Position numbers and translations under genes: made by a program. Shown here piece by piece: positions 23,942 through 33,418 of a stretch of 64,000 nucleotides of DNA. The DNA lies in contig NZ_JALLPO010000025.1 of NCBI RefSeq assembly GCF_023276435.1, positions 1-64,000 on the forward strand, given 5' to 3'. The notes beneath the pieces are model-generated. The model made no database searches. It was given only the letters and a program-made list of their open reading frames with translations, and was not told where the DNA came from. Origin of the DNA: Sphaerisporangium perillae. GTDB lineage: Bacteria; Actinomycetota; Actinomycetes; Streptosporangiales; Streptosporangiaceae. Positions within the stretch are counted from its first letter, which is position 1, and every line of letters begins with the position of its first letter.

Positions 23942-25140
23942 CCGGGCCCGCACGGGGAATCCGTTCCGTACTCCAGTCCGGCACCGCGCGCAGGACGGCG
24001 GCCGAGGCCGGTGGCCGGATCGGACGCGGGACGGCGCCCATGGCCGGGAGCCGGATGGCCGCAGGCACGCCGCGGCTCGGAACCGTCCTCGTCGCTCGGC
24101 TCGACAACGCCGGCGACGTCCTGCTGGCCGGGCCCGCCATCCGCGCGGTCGCGGCGTCCGCCCGTGAGGTGGTGCTGCTCACCGGTCCGAACGGCGGCGC
24201 CGCCGCCCAGCTCCTGCCCGGAGTGGACCAGGTGCTGGAGTGGCGTGCGCCGTGGATCGACCCCGACCCGCTGCCGCTGACCCGGCCGCACGTGGAGCGG
24301 CTCGCCTCCCTGGCCGAGAAGGCGGCCCCGGAGCTCGCCGTCATCTTCACGTCGTTCCACCAGTCGTCCCTTCCGCTGGCGCTGCTGCTGCGACTGGCCG
24401 GCGTGCCGCGGATCGCCGCCATCAGCGAGGACTACCCCGGATCCCTGCTCGACGTCCGGCACATCGTGGACGAGACCGTCGACGTGCCCGAGGCAGAGCG
24501 CATGCTCGGCCTGGCCCGTGCCGCGGGGTTCGAGCTGCCGCCCGGCGACGACGGCGCCCTCGCGGTGCGCCGCCCGCTCCCCTCGGTGGACCAGTTCACC
24601 GGGCCGCCCGGCTACGTGGTCGTCCACCCCGGCACCTCGGCGCCCGCGCGAGCATGGCCGGCCGAGCACCACGCGAGGACGGTGCGCGATCTCGCGCTCG
24701 CCGGGCTGCGTGTGGTCGTGACCGGCGACCCGGACGAGCAGGCGCTCACCGCGCAGGTCGCCGGGGCGTACGGCACCGACCTCGGCGGTGTGACGACCTT
24801 CCCCGAGCTGGCGGCCGTGCTCGCCGGAGCATCCGCGGTCGTGGTCGCCAACACCGGTCCCGCGCACCTGGCCGCGGCGGTCGGCACGCCTGTGGTCAGC
24901 CTCTTCGCTCCTGTCGTGCCCGCGGAGCGCTGGGCGCCGTACCGCGTGCCCGTCGTGCTGCTGGGCGACCAGCGGGCCCCCTGCCAGGGAAGCCGGGCGC
25001 GGGTGTGCCCGATCCCCGGGCATCCGTGCCTGTCGTCGGTATCGAGCGACGAGGTCGTCGGCACCGTCCTCGGGCTGATCGCCGCCCAGCGGGACGGCTC
25101 CGGCCGGGGCCCGAGCGGCGTGACGGAGGGGGCGCGATGA
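23938..25140 (+). CDS. GT9-family glycosyltransferase (heptosyltransferase-like)
   Basis: 400 residues from a GTG overlapping the GT2 stop. After a variable N-terminus the GT9 fold begins at VLVARLDNAGDVLLAGPAIR. The C-terminal donor-binding half has VVVHPGTSAPARAWPAEHHA and VVVANTGPAHLAAAVGTPVV, the NTGPAH(L/I)A signature of ADP-heptose:LPS heptosyltransferases. In Gram-positives such genes sit in clusters for heptose-containing surface glycans, and the remnant HldE sequence next door fits. It is a cytoplasmic-face enzyme. Confidence 0.88.
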   Translation: MTGPARGIRSVLQSGTARRTAAEAGGRIGRGTAPMAGSRMAAGTPRLGTVLVARLDNAGDVLLAGPAIRAVAASAREVVLLTGPNGGAAAQLLPGVDQVLEWRAPWIDPDPLPLTRPHVERLASLAEKAAPELAVIFTSFHQSSLPLALLLRLAGVPRIAAISEDYPGSLLDVRHIVDETVDVPEAERMLGLARAAGFELPPGDDGALAVRRPLPSVDQFTGPPGYVVVHPGTSAPARAWPAEHHARTVRDLALAGLRVVVTGDPDEQALTAQVAGAYGTDLGGVTTFPELAAVLAGASAVVVANTGPAHLAAAVGTPVVSLFAPVVPAERWAPYRVPVVLLGDQRAPCQGSRARVCPIPGHPCLSSVSSDEVVGTVLGLIAAQRDGSGRGPSGVTEGAR

Positions 25141-25350
25141 GGATCGCTCTGGTATCCGAGCACGCCAACCCGCTGGCCGCCGTGGGCGGGGGCGACGCGG
25201 GCGACCAGAACGTCCACGTCGCGGGGCTGGCCGCCGCACTGGCCCGAGGCCGAGGCGGTGCGCCGCGCCGGCGGCGAGATCGTCGTCCTGCCCACTGTGC
25301 CTGGCCATTCGACGAGCGGGCTCATCGCCGCCGCCCAGGAGGTGGTCTGA
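25137..25350 (+). pseudogene. GT4 start joined out of frame to an HldE (ADP-heptose synthase) end
   Basis: The ATG overlaps the GT9 stop and starts MRIALVSEHANPLAAVGGGD, the N-terminus of a GT4 glycosyltransferase (normally ~400 residues), reading cleanly to LAAALAR at about 25248. From there another frame encodes AEAVRRAGGEIVVLPTVPGH then STSGLIAAAQEVV and TGA at 25348-25350. That is the C-terminal end of RfaE/HldE-type nucleotidyltransferases (VxLLPLVEGxSTTxLI). The original frame continues as Arg-rich noise to 25373. A deletion therefore removed the rest of GT4, probably intervening heptose genes, and most of hldE. No functional product is expected. Confidence 0.75.
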
Positions 25351-25454
25351 CGCCCACGGCGTGCGGTCGGTGATCCAAGGCATCCGGCTTTCCGGACGGC
25401 CTGGCGGTCCACACGGTCGGGTACGGCCCCCCTTCGCAGCGAGGAGAAACGAGC

Positions 25455-26135
25455 ATGGTCGGGAACATCCTGATCACCGGTGGGGCGTCGGGCCTGGGAA
25501 AGGCCACGGCCGCCGCGGTCGCCAAGATCGGCGGACGGCCCCTGGTGATCGACGTCAACGCGCCCGAGGACGGTGTCGACCACGTGGTGGCCGACGTCGC
25601 CGACCGTGAGCGCGCCGAAGAGGCCGTACGGGAGCTGGCCGGGCGGGCGGGCGGCCTCGACGGGGTGGTGACCGCCGCCGGCGTCGACCGGTGCGGTCCG
25701 CTGTCAGCGGTGCCCGCGGCCGAATGGGAACGGGTGATCGGCGTCAACCTCCTCGGCACCGTGTCGGTGGTGCGCGCCGCCCTGCCCTACCTGGTGCGCT
25801 CAGGCGGCCGCGTCGTGACGTGCGCGTCGACGCTCGGGCTGCGCGCCGTGAGCGACGCGACGGCGTACTGCGCCGCGAAGTTCGGCGTCGTCGGCTTCAC
25901 CCGGGCGCTGGCCGCCGAGCTCGCCGGGCAGGTGGGCGTCACGCTGCTGGTGCCGGGCGGCATGCGGACGCGCTTCTTCGACGACAGGGACGAGCAGTAC
26001 CGTCCCGGCCCGGACGCCCGCCTGAACCAGCCCGAGGACGTCGCCGCGGCCATCCTGTTCGCGCTCGGCCAGCCTCGCGGGTGCGAGGTCCGCGAGCTCG
26101 TCGTCTGCCCGTCCACGGAGACCTCATGGCCCTGA
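25455..26135 (+). CDS. Short-chain dehydrogenase/reductase
   Basis: 226 residues, ATG with GAGGAGAA 9 nt upstream. The Rossmann motif is ILITGGASGLGKATAAAVAK; VVTAAG replaces NNAG; the catalytic part is VVTCASTLGLRA with YCAAKFGVVGF (YxxxK). Asp in VIDVNAP suggests NAD. It probably oxidises or reduces a sugar-related intermediate in the glycan locus. The last codons overlap the next GT9 gene by 10 nt. Confidence 0.87.
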   Translation: MVGNILITGGASGLGKATAAAVAKIGGRPLVIDVNAPEDGVDHVVADVADRERAEEAVRELAGRAGGLDGVVTAAGVDRCGPLSAVPAAEWERVIGVNLLGTVSVVRAALPYLVRSGGRVVTCASTLGLRAVSDATAYCAAKFGVVGFTRALAAELAGQVGVTLLVPGGMRTRFFDDRDEQYRPGPDARLNQPEDVAAAILFALGQPRGCEVRELVVCPSTETSWP

Positions 26136-27097
26136 ACCACCCGGTACTGCTGGTGCTGCGCGGGCTCGGGCTCGGCGACCTGCTCACGGCCGTTCCCGCG
26201 CTGCGGGCGCTGCGGCGCGCCCATCCCGGCCACCGTCTCGTGCTCGCCGCGCCCGCCGCCCTGGCCGGCCTGGTCTCGCTCTTCGACGCCGTCGACGAGC
26301 TGCTCGACGTGTCCGGCCCGGGACCGGTGCCGCTCGACCGGCCCGCCGTCGCGGTGAACCTGCACGGGCGCGGCCCGCAGAGCGTCGCCGCGCTGTCTCG
26401 TACCCGTCCCGGACGGCTGCTCACGCACGCCCACCCGGAGTTCCCCGGCCTGGAGGGCCCGCCATGGCGTCAGAGCATGCACGAAGTGCGCAGGTGGTGC
26501 GCGCTTCTGGAGTGGTACGGCCTCCCAGCCGACCCGGCCGACCTCCTGCTCGACCCGGCCCGCCTCCTGCCCGGCCAGGTCCCCGTCCCTGACACGGCGG
26601 GCGGGGACGGGCAGGGACACGTGATCGTGCATCCCGGCGCGGCCTCGCGGGCGCGGCGCTGGCCGGTGGAGCGGTTCGCCGAGGTGGCCGCCGCCCTGGA
26701 GCACGCGGGTCACCGCGTCTTGATCACCGGCGACGCGGCGGGACGATCCCTGGCGTTCCGGGCCGGCACGCTGGCCGGGCTCCCCGTCGAGCAGATCGTG
26801 GCCGGCCGTACGGACCTGCGCGACCTGGCGCGGCTCGTCGCCGGGGCACGCCTGGTGATCTGCGGGGACACCGGCGTCGCGCACCTGGCGACGGCCTTCG
26901 CCACGCCATCGGTGGTGCTCTTCGGGCCGGTGTCGCCCCGGCAGTGGGGGCCGCCGCCGACCGGCCGCCACGTCGCCCTGTGGTCCGGGCGGCACGGCGA
27001 CCCGCATGGGAACCGGCCGGATCCCGGCCTGCTGGAGATCGGCGTCGAGATCGTGCTCGACGCCGCCATGGGCCTGCTGGAGGTGGGCGTCCGATGA
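26126..27097 (+). CDS. GT9-family glycosyltransferase (second)
   Basis: 323 residues from ATG 26126. [20 protein letters not shown] is the GT9 N-terminal motif. [20 protein letters not shown] and [20 protein letters not shown] with VLFGP are the C-terminal donor-site motifs. It is more canonical than the first GT9, with no N-terminal extension. It presumably adds a second heptose-like sugar; if ADP-heptose synthesis is lost at this locus, the donor must come from elsewhere or be another nucleotide sugar. Confidence 0.88.
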   Translation: MALNHPVLLVLRGLGLGDLLTAVPALRALRRAHPGHRLVLAAPAALAGLVSLFDAVDELLDVSGPGPVPLDRPAVAVNLHGRGPQSVAALSRTRPGRLLTHAHPEFPGLEGPPWRQSMHEVRRWCALLEWYGLPADPADLLLDPARLLPGQVPVPDTAGGDGQGHVIVHPGAASRARRWPVERFAEVAAALEHAGHRVLITGDAAGRSLAFRAGTLAGLPVEQIVAGRTDLRDLARLVAGARLVICGDTGVAHLATAFATPSVVLFGPVSPRQWGPPPTGRHVALWSGRHGDPHGNRPDPGLLEIGVEIVLDAAMGLLEVGVR

Positions 27098-28056
27098 GAG
27101 CACACCGGGTCGTGGTCACCGGAGGCGCCGGGTTCCTCGGCTCTCACCTGTGCGAGCGGCTGCTCGCCGAGGGCGCCACCGTCATCTGCATGGACAACTT
27201 CCTCACCGGCTCGCCGGTCAACGTCGAGCACCTCATCGGCCGGCCGAGGTTCCGCGTGATCGAGTGCGACCTCACCGGCTACGTCCACGTGCCCGGCGAG
27301 GTGGACCTGGTGCTGCACTTCGCCTCGGCGGCCTCGCCGACGGACTACCTGCGCCATCCGATCGCCACGCTCAAGGTCGGCAGCCTCGGCACGCTGCACG
27401 CGCTCGGGCTGGCCCGCGAGAAGGGCGCCCGTTTCGTGCTGGCCTCGACGAGCGAGGTGTACGGGGACCCGCTGGAGCATCCGCAACGCGAGACGTACTG
27501 GGGCAACGTCAACCCGGTGGGCCCGCGCAGCGTGTACGACGAGGCCAAGCGGTTCGCCGAGTCGCTGACGACGGCCTACCGCCAGTCCCACGGCGTGGAC
27601 ACCGCCATCGTGCGCATCTTCAACACCTACGGCCCGCGGATGCGGCCGCACGACGGGCGGGCCATCCCGACGTTCGTCCGCCAGGCCGTCCACGGCCGGC
27701 CGATCACCGTCACCGGCGACGGGAGCCAGACGCGGTCCATCTGCTACGTCGACGACACCGTGCAAGGCGTGCTCACCCTCGCCGACAGCGACTTCGAGGG
27801 ACCGGTGAACATCGGCAACCCGTCGGAGCTGTCCATGCTCGAGCTCGCCCAGACCATCAGGGACCTGGCGGGCTCCTCCTCGCCGATCGAGTTCGTCGAC
27901 CGGCCGGTGGACGATCCGGCCGTACGCCGGCCGGACACGTCCCTGGCCCTGGCCAGGCTCGGCTGGCGGCCGGAGATCGACGTGACCACCGGGCTCCTGC
28001 GCACCATCTCCTGGTTCGAGCAGGAACTGCTGGAGAAGAGCCGCCCGGCGTCCTGA
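27094..28056 (+). CDS. NAD-dependent sugar epimerase/decarboxylase (UDP-glucuronate decarboxylase-like)
   Basis: 320 residues, ATGA overlap with the GT9 gene. Extended-SDR motifs: [61 protein letters not shown], and [13 protein letters not shown] (YxxxK). [20 protein letters not shown] and the late [12 protein letters not shown] are typical of UXS/ArnA-type enzymes, which make UDP-xylose from UDP-glucuronate. It is the last gene of the glycan operon, followed by a strong hairpin. Confidence 0.87.
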   Translation: MRAHRVVVTGGAGFLGSHLCERLLAEGATVICMDNFLTGSPVNVEHLIGRPRFRVIECDLTGYVHVPGEVDLVLHFASAASPTDYLRHPIATLKVGSLGTLHALGLAREKGARFVLASTSEVYGDPLEHPQRETYWGNVNPVGPRSVYDEAKRFAESLTTAYRQSHGVDTAIVRIFNTYGPRMRPHDGRAIPTFVRQAVHGRPITVTGDGSQTRSICYVDDTVQGVLTLADSDFEGPVNIGNPSELSMLELAQTIRDLAGSSSPIEFVDRPVDDPAVRRPDTSLALARLGWRPEIDVTTGLLRTISWFEQELLEKSRPAS

Positions 28057-28078
28057 ACCCCCGGCCTGCCACCGCGAT

Positions 28079-28111
28079 GGCCCCCTCAGCCACACCTCGG
28101 CTCAGGGGGCC
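28079..28111. terminator. Convergent terminator hairpin
   Basis: GGCCCCCTCAGCC (28079-28091) pairs with GGCTCAGGGGGCC (28099-28111), 12 of 13 positions, with a 7-nt loop. It begins 23 nt after the glycan operon and includes the stop codon of the opposing MFS gene, so it serves both strands. Confidence 0.75.
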
Positions 28112-29406
28112 GTCTCCGCACAGGCCATCTCCACGCCACCGGCCGCATCCCCCGGCCTGAGCGTGGCCAGGCTGTGGATGCGCGGTATCGGTGAGGGCAG
28201 GAGCCAGAGCAGCGACAGCGCCCCGCCGACGGCGGCGACGATCAACGTGGTCCGGAGGCCGAGGAAGGTGCCGAGGAGGCCGCCCACGACGGCGCCGACG
28301 GGGCGTACGCCGTAATTGATCATGCTGAACGCGCCGGCCACGCGGCTGCGCATGCCATCGGGGATCACAGCGGTCTGGAGGGAGTTGAGGTTGACGTCGA
28401 ACAGCATCACCCCGATACCGGAGAGGAACTCGGCCGCGGCCAGGGCGCCGGCCCGGACCCAGACAGGGCCGTCCGCGGCGGCGGCGATCGCGATCGGGGC
28501 CGGGAACAGGACGGCGCCCACGGCGATGCTGCGCCCCACGCCCACGCGTCGTGAGACCTTCGGCGCGATCACGGCACCAAGGAGGGCGCCGAACGCGCCC
28601 ACACCGAACGCCAGTCCGATGGTCGCCGCGGAGAGCCCGAGGACACGGCTGGCGAACAGCACGGTCAGCCCGCTCCCCGATACGAAGGTGAAGAAATTGA
28701 CGGTCGCCGCGCAGCCGAGGCCTGCCCGCAGCACCGGGTGACGTACGACGAACGCCAGCCCCTTCCCGGCACGCCGCAGCAGCGAGAGCGCCGCCACGTC
28801 GTCGGCGGCCCTCGGCTCGTCCATCGGGATCCGGCCGATCAGCACCGCCGACGCCAGGAAGGACAGCGCGTCGGTGATGATGGTGAGCGGAGCGGTGATC
28901 GCCTGGACCAGCGCACCACCGATCGCCGGGCCGGCGACGTACGACGCGGAACGGCTGGCGCTGAGCTTGCTGTTCGCGTCGACGTAGGACGAGCGCGGCA
29001 CGAGGTGGGCGAAGAAGGGCGGATAGGCGGTGTTGAACAGCACCGCGCCGGCGCCGATCACCAGCGCCACGGCGTACAGGTGGCCGATGGTCACCGTCCC
29101 GAGCAGGTAGGCGGCCGGGATGGTGAGAAGCACCGAGGCGCGCGCCAGGTCGGCGAGAACCATCAGGCGGCGCTTGTGGACGCGGTGGTCGACCCAGGCC
29201 CCGAGGAGGGCCGCGAGCAGGTTAGGGGTCCAGATCAATGCGGTCAGCCACGCCACCTGGTTGGCCGATGCGTGCAGCGTCCCCACGGCGATCAGCGGCA
29301 GGACGAGTTCGGAGATCCGGTCGCCGAACTGCGAGATCGACTGACCGGCCCAGAAGCGGCGGAACCGTCGATCACGCCACAGTGACACCGGGACCGGAGC
29401 GCTCAC
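28102..29406 (-). CDS. MFS exporter (enterobactin-exporter-like, MFS_3)
   Basis: 434 residues from a GTG overlapping the ArsR stop. Twelve hydrophobic segments are visible; the first motif RFRRFWAGQSISQFGDRISE and AALLGAWVDHRVHKRRLMVL (motif A) are typical of MFS_3 exporters. Asp/Arg positions in motif A are kept. The ArsR-controlled operon suggests export of a compound sensed by that regulator. The substrate is unknown. Confidence 0.87.
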   Translation of the reverse strand: MSAPVPVSLWRDRRFRRFWAGQSISQFGDRISELVLPLIAVGTLHASANQVAWLTALIWTPNLLAALLGAWVDHRVHKRRLMVLADLARASVLLTIPAAYLLGTVTIGHLYAVALVIGAGAVLFNTAYPPFFAHLVPRSSYVDANSKLSASRSASYVAGPAIGGALVQAITAPLTIITDALSFLASAVLIGRIPMDEPRAADDVAALSLLRRAGKGLAFVVRHPVLRAGLGCAATVNFFTFVSGSGLTVLFASRVLGLSAATIGLAFGVGAFGALLGAVIAPKVSRRVGVGRSIAVGAVLFPAPIAIAAAADGPVWVRAGALAAAEFLSGIGVMLFDVNLNSLQTAVIPDGMRSRVAGAFSMINYGVRPVGAVVGGLLGTFLGLRTTLIVAAVGGALSLLWLLPSPIPRIHSLATLRPGDAAGGVEMACAETAP

Positions 29407-30002
29407 GGCGTCCCACCGGTCCGCTCACCTGCCCCCTCCGGCAGGACGTAACGGATCAGCTGGACGCCGCGGCCGTCCGCCGGCCGGTCGGCCGGGTCAC
29501 GGGTCACGTAGGGCGCGAGAAGCCGCTCGATGCCATCCTCGATGGCGGCGAGTTCTTCAGCCGAGACGACGACGCGGGTGTTGGCGAGACCGGCGAGTCG
29601 CCGCCAGACCGGATCGAGCTCGGGCTCGACCTCCGCGGCCCATCGGTTCGGGAGGTCTCCGTAGCGGAGGATCATCTGCTGGAGCAGCATCCGAGCGGCC
29701 GGCCTGCCCTCCTCGTCGTCGGGCGTCTCGAACCGGAAGCCGCGCGCCACCGCCTCCCACCGCCGCTGCCTGCGGTCTCGGCCGGGCTCGCTGTCGCGGA
29801 CCAGCCCGAAGCCCGCCAGGTGCCGCAGATGCCAACTGGTGACCGATGGCGTCGCTCCGACGTCGGGGGCGAGCTGTGTCGCCGTCGCCGGCCCGTACCG
29901 CCGCAGATGGTCGAGGATCGCCAGCCGCACCGGATGCGCCAACGCCCGCATCGTCTGCGGATCGGTGATCTCGACATCGCCCAGAGGATTATCAGAGTCC
30001 AT
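29403..30002 (-). CDS. ArsR-type helix-turn-helix repressor
   Basis: 199 residues from ATG 30002. An upstream ATG at 30023 is rejected because its codons lie inside the operator palindrome. The winged helix is at ~10-90 (TMRALAHPVRLAILDHLRRY; ATATQLAPDVGATPSVTSWH; LRHLAGFGLV). No metal-binding Cys cluster is present, so it is not a metal sensor; a longer C-terminal domain (VSAEELAAIEDGIERLLAPY) probably dimerises or binds a ligand. Its GTGA overlap with the exporter makes an autoregulated two-gene operon. Confidence 0.87.
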   Translation of the reverse strand: MDSDNPLGDVEITDPQTMRALAHPVRLAILDHLRRYGPATATQLAPDVGATPSVTSWHLRHLAGFGLVRDSEPGRDRRQRRWEAVARGFRFETPDDEEGRPAARMLLQQMILRYGDLPNRWAAEVEPELDPVWRRLAGLANTRVVVSAEELAAIEDGIERLLAPYVTRDPADRPADGRGVQLIRYVLPEGAGERTGGTP

Positions 30003-30005
30003 GAC

Positions 30006-30046
30006 GTGAGAGTATTCTCTCACAATTCGTGAGAGTCAACTCTCAG
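30006..30046. promoter_or_regulatory. Double operator for the ArsR-MFS operon
   Basis: Two tandem 18-bp dyads: GTGAGAG-TATT-CTCTCAC (30006-30023, perfect) and GTGAGAG-TCAA-CTCTCAG (30029-30046, one mismatch), spaced 23 nt centre to centre, starting 3 nt upstream of the ArsR ATG. The AT-rich spacers may include the -10 element, so binding would block initiation. Confidence 0.8.
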
Positions 30047-30395
30047 ATCTGTCACCACGCCTCGGGGTCCTCATCGCGGGCGACAGGGGCGCTCAGGGCT
30101 TGATGAAGGCCAGGAGGGTGAAGCGCGCGCGCAGGAAGCGGGCGCCGACCGAGGGGGTCGTGTCCGATCCATGGACGCTCGCCGGTGGGTACGGCCGAGA
30201 TCGGCCTGCGCCTGTTCTACCCGGCCGAGCGGTCGCCGCTGCTGAAGGTGTTCTTTCCGGACGAATCGGCGCCGCTGATCGAGATCGCGTGCCCGGACGG
30301 GATCTCGGACGCCGCGGCGCTTCCGGACGCCGTCGTCCCCCGGCACCCGTTCATGAACCGATCCTGCCTTCGCGGGCAGCGGCCGGACAGGGCGG
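30047..30395. other. Gene debris between ArsR and NUDIX genes
   Basis: The minus strand at 30093-30160 encodes SVGARFLRARFTLLAFIKP and a TGA, resembling the C-terminal end of a SAM methyltransferase. The plus strand at 30185-30360 reads GTAEIGLRLFYPAERSPLLK then VFFPDESAPLIEIACPDG, protein-like but without a start signal or a known family. Both look like fragments of lost genes. No complete gene is supported. Confidence 0.4.
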
Positions 30396-30896
30396 TCAGG
30401 GCATGTACTCGTGGGAGCCTTCCGTGAGGTAGAACGTCGTGCCGTGGCGTCTGGCGTCCAGGGCCGCGTGCAGGCGGTGGATGAGGTAGGAGGGCATCAG
30501 GGCCCTCGCCTCGTCCTCGTCGAAGAAGCCGCACTCGTCCAGCTCCTCCTCCTGCAGGACGAGGCCGTCACAGCCGGCGAGGCTCCCGCAGTCGAACAGG
30601 AAGTGCACCAGGGGCACCGGGCGGTCGCCGAACGGGGGCACCCAGTGCACGCCGAGCAGCCTGCCGACCGGCAGGGCCATCCCGAGCTCCTCGACGATTT
30701 CCCGGGCGCACGCCTGGTCGGGGGTCTCGCCCTCGTCCACGTGACCGCCTGGCCAGAGCCAGTGAGCGCGATAGTTGGGCTTGACGAGCAGCACCCGGCC
30801 GTCGGGGTCGGTGATGAACGCGCCGGCGCCCGCGAGGGTCTTGTTGAGCCGAGCGTAGAACTCGTCGGGCGAGATCGCGACCATGCTTCCGACCAT
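30396..30896 (-). CDS. NUDIX hydrolase
   Basis: 166 residues from ATG 30896 (162 if the ATG at 30884 is used). The Nudix box GHVDEGETPDQACAREIVEE followed by LGM matches Gx5Ex7REUxEExGU completely. Before it LLVKPNYRAHWLWPGG is the usual strand/loop, and VHFLFDCG and LDECGFFDEDEA follow. It probably hydrolyses a nucleoside diphosphate derivative in the cytoplasm. Stand-alone gene. Confidence 0.9.
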   Translation of the reverse strand: MVGSMVAISPDEFYARLNKTLAGAGAFITDPDGRVLLVKPNYRAHWLWPGGHVDEGETPDQACAREIVEELGMALPVGRLLGVHWVPPFGDRPVPLVHFLFDCGSLAGCDGLVLQEEELDECGFFDEDEARALMPSYLIHRLHAALDARRHGTTFYLTEGSHEYMP

Positions 30897-31071
30897 AGTG
30901 CCGAGGCCATCCCCACCCGTCCCTTAGGGGCTGACCCGTAGACCTGAAGAGGGACGGTTCCACGGCGTCCTACCCCCTTCGCAGGATCCCTCTCTGGATT
31001 CCACGGCCGATGTACCGGGCTTTTCCCGCTTCTACCTTCGAAATTAAAAACGAATGGCAGGAGAGAACGGG

Positions 31072-33330
31072 ATGAGACGCCGGAGGAATCTGGCCGCCTC
31101 GATCGGCGGGTGGAGCGCCCGCCACCGCTGGGCGGCGCTCATGATCTGGGTCGCCTTCGTGGCGGTGGCGACATTCGCCGGGAACGCCGTGGGAACGGCG
31201 AAGATGAAGGGCTACGAGAGCCAGAACGGCGATTCCCGGGAGGCCGGCCGCATTCTCGACGGCGCGGCCTTCAAGGACGTCGCGAGCGAGGTCGTCCTGA
31301 TCCAGTCGAAGGACGGCTCGCTGACGGTGTCCGACCCGCGGTTCCGCGAGGCCGTCACCGGCGTGCGGGACGCGGTGACCGCCACCGGCCAGGTCGAGCA
31401 CGTGCGCACCCCGTACGACAAGGAGCCCTCGCCCGTCACCGCCGACCGGCACACCACGCTCGTCCAGTTCGACATGAAGGGCGCGGCCGACACCGCGGAC
31501 GACCGGGTGCAGCCGGTCCTCACCGCCGTCGCGGGCGTGCAGGAGAGATTCCCCGACCTGCGGGTGGAGCAGGCCGGCGGGGCGAGCGCGAACAAGCTGA
31601 TCGGCGAGGCGATCGACAAGGACTTCGTCCGGGCCGAGCAGCTCTCCCTGCCGATCACCTTCGGGATCCTGCTGGCGGCGTTCGGGGCGATCCTCGCCGC
31701 GCTGGTGCCGCTCGCGCTGGCGATGACGGCCATCGTCGCCGCCACCGGGCTGCTCGGCTTGACCAGCCAGTTGCTGCACGTCGACGACGCCACCCCCAAT
31801 CTGATGCTGCTCATCGGCCTCGCGGTCGGCGTGGACTACTCGCTGTTCTACATCCGCAGGGAGCGGGAGGAGCGGGCGAAGGGCCGTGACAAGCGGCGCG
31901 CCATCGAGATCGCGGCGGCGACGTCGGGACGCGCGGTGCTCATCTCCGGCATCACCGTCATCGTCGCCATGGCCGGCATGTTCCTGACCGGCAACGGCAC
32001 GTTCATGGGCTTCGCGGAGGGCACGATCCTGGTCGTCCTCACCGCCATGATCGGCTCGCTGACCGTGCTGCCCGCCCTGCTCTCGCTGATCGGCGACAAG
32101 ATCGACGCGCGGGTGATCCACGGCACCGTGCGCGTGCTGACGCGGGGCAGGATCACCTGGGCGCGCAAGCTCGGCGGGCGCGACGGGCAGGGCCGGTTCT
32201 GGAACGCGGTCCTCACCGGCGTCCTGCGCCGCCCGCTGGTCTCCGCCGTCGTCGCGGGCGGCCTGCTGGTCGGGCTCGCGGTGCCGGCGTTCGCGCTGCG
32301 CACCGGCTCGCAGTCCATCGACGACCTGCAGGGCGACTACGCGATCGCCGAGACGTTCAAGAGGATCGACAAGGCGTTCCCGGGCGGGAACGACCCGGCC
32401 GTCGTCGTGCTGAAGGCGCCGGACGTGACGACCCCGGCCGTCACCGCGGCGATCGACGACTTCAAGCGGCGGGCGTTCGCCACGGGCGAGGCCAACGAGC
32501 CCTTCGGCGTGGAGGTCAACCCGGACAAGACGGTGGCGAGGATCTCCATCGGGCTGAAGGGCGAGGGCACCGCCGCCGAGCACGCGGTGCGCTCGCTACG
32601 GGAGGAGGTGCTCCCCGCGACGCTCTCGGGCGTCGGAGAGGCCCACGTCACCGGCAACACCGCCGGCTCGATGGACTTCAACGACCAGCTCGCTCGCACG
32701 ATCCCACTGGTCTTCGGGTTCGTGCTCCTGCTGGCCTTCCTGCTGCTGCTGACCTCGTTCCGCTCCCTGGTGGTCGCGGTCAAGGCGATCCTGCTCAACC
32801 TGCTGTCGGTGGCGGCGGCGTACGGCGTGCTCGTCCTGGTCTTCCAGAAGGGGTACGGCGAGGGCGTGCTGGGCTTCACCTCGACCGGGTACATCACCGA
32901 CTGGCTGCCGCTGTTCCTGTTCGTGATCCTGTTCGGCCTGTCGATGGACTACCACGTGTTCATCCTCAGCCGGATCCGCGAGGCCTTCGACCGGGGGATG
33001 CGCACCGATGACGCCGTCGCCTTCGGCATCAGGTCGACGGCCGGCGTCGTGACGAGCGCGGCGCTGATCATGGTCGCCGTCTTCGCGACGTTCGCGACGC
33101 TGTCGCTGCTGACGTTCATGCAGATGGGCGTCGGCCTGGCGGCGGCGATCCTGATCGACGCGACCATCGTCCGCGCGGTCCTGCTGCCGGCGACGATGAA
33201 GCTGCTCGGCGACTGGAACTGGTACCTGCCGCGCTGGCTGAACTGGCTGCCGCAGCTCTCGCACGGCGACGACGAGGACGATGAGCAGGCGGCGCTTCGC
33301 CGGAAGGAGACTCCCGTGCCCGTGGCGTGA
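31072..33330 (+). CDS. MMPL-family RND transporter
   Basis: 752 residues from ATG 31072, chosen because GGAGAG lies 8 nt upstream; an ATG 18 nt earlier has none. Architecture: helix 1 (RWAALMIWVAFVAVATFAG), extracytoplasmic domain, five helices with GLAVGVDYSLFYIRREREER, then a second domain and five helices with LFGLSMDYHVFILSRIRE. The GxDY(S/H) motifs are the proton-relay signatures of MmpL proteins. Lipid or drug export across the membrane is likely. An acidic tail (GDDEDDEQ) ends the protein. Confidence 0.9.
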   Translation: MRRRRNLAASIGGWSARHRWAALMIWVAFVAVATFAGNAVGTAKMKGYESQNGDSREAGRILDGAAFKDVASEVVLIQSKDGSLTVSDPRFREAVTGVRDAVTATGQVEHVRTPYDKEPSPVTADRHTTLVQFDMKGAADTADDRVQPVLTAVAGVQERFPDLRVEQAGGASANKLIGEAIDKDFVRAEQLSLPITFGILLAAFGAILAALVPLALAMTAIVAATGLLGLTSQLLHVDDATPNLMLLIGLAVGVDYSLFYIRREREERAKGRDKRRAIEIAAATSGRAVLISGITVIVAMAGMFLTGNGTFMGFAEGTILVVLTAMIGSLTVLPALLSLIGDKIDARVIHGTVRVLTRGRITWARKLGGRDGQGRFWNAVLTGVLRRPLVSAVVAGGLLVGLAVPAFALRTGSQSIDDLQGDYAIAETFKRIDKAFPGGNDPAVVVLKAPDVTTPAVTAAIDDFKRRAFATGEANEPFGVEVNPDKTVARISIGLKGEGTAAEHAVRSLREEVLPATLSGVGEAHVTGNTAGSMDFNDQLARTIPLVFGFVLLLAFLLLLTSFRSLVVAVKAILLNLLSVAAAYGVLVLVFQKGYGEGVLGFTSTGYITDWLPLFLFVILFGLSMDYHVFILSRIREAFDRGMRTDDAVAFGIRSTAGVVTSAALIMVAVFATFATLSLLTFMQMGVGLAAAILIDATIVRAVLLPATMKLLGDWNWYLPRWLNWLPQLSHGDDEDDEQAALRRKETPVPVA

Positions 33331-33349
33331 GGGGGACGGGCAGGGGGAC

Positions 33350-33380
33350 CCGGGCCCGCGGCGCCGCGCCGCGGGCCCGG
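33350..33380 (+). terminator. Perfect 14-bp hairpin terminator after the MMPL gene
   Basis: CCGGGCCCGCGGCG (33350-33363), loop CCG, CGCCGCGGGCCCGG (33367-33380). It starts 20 nt after the stop codon and just before the promoter of the next MFS gene. Confidence 0.8.
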
Positions 33381-33405
33381 TCGTGATCTACAAACGGACA
33401 AACAG

Positions 33406-33411
33406 TAAAAT
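33406..33411 (+). promoter_or_regulatory. -10 element TAAAAT for a leaderless MFS transcript
   Basis: TAAAAT ends 7 nt before the ATG at 33419, and no ribosome site is present between them. This spacing would start the RNA at or next to the start codon, a common actinomycete arrangement. No clear -35 is visible. Confidence 0.55.
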
Positions 33412-33418
33412 ATCGTTC

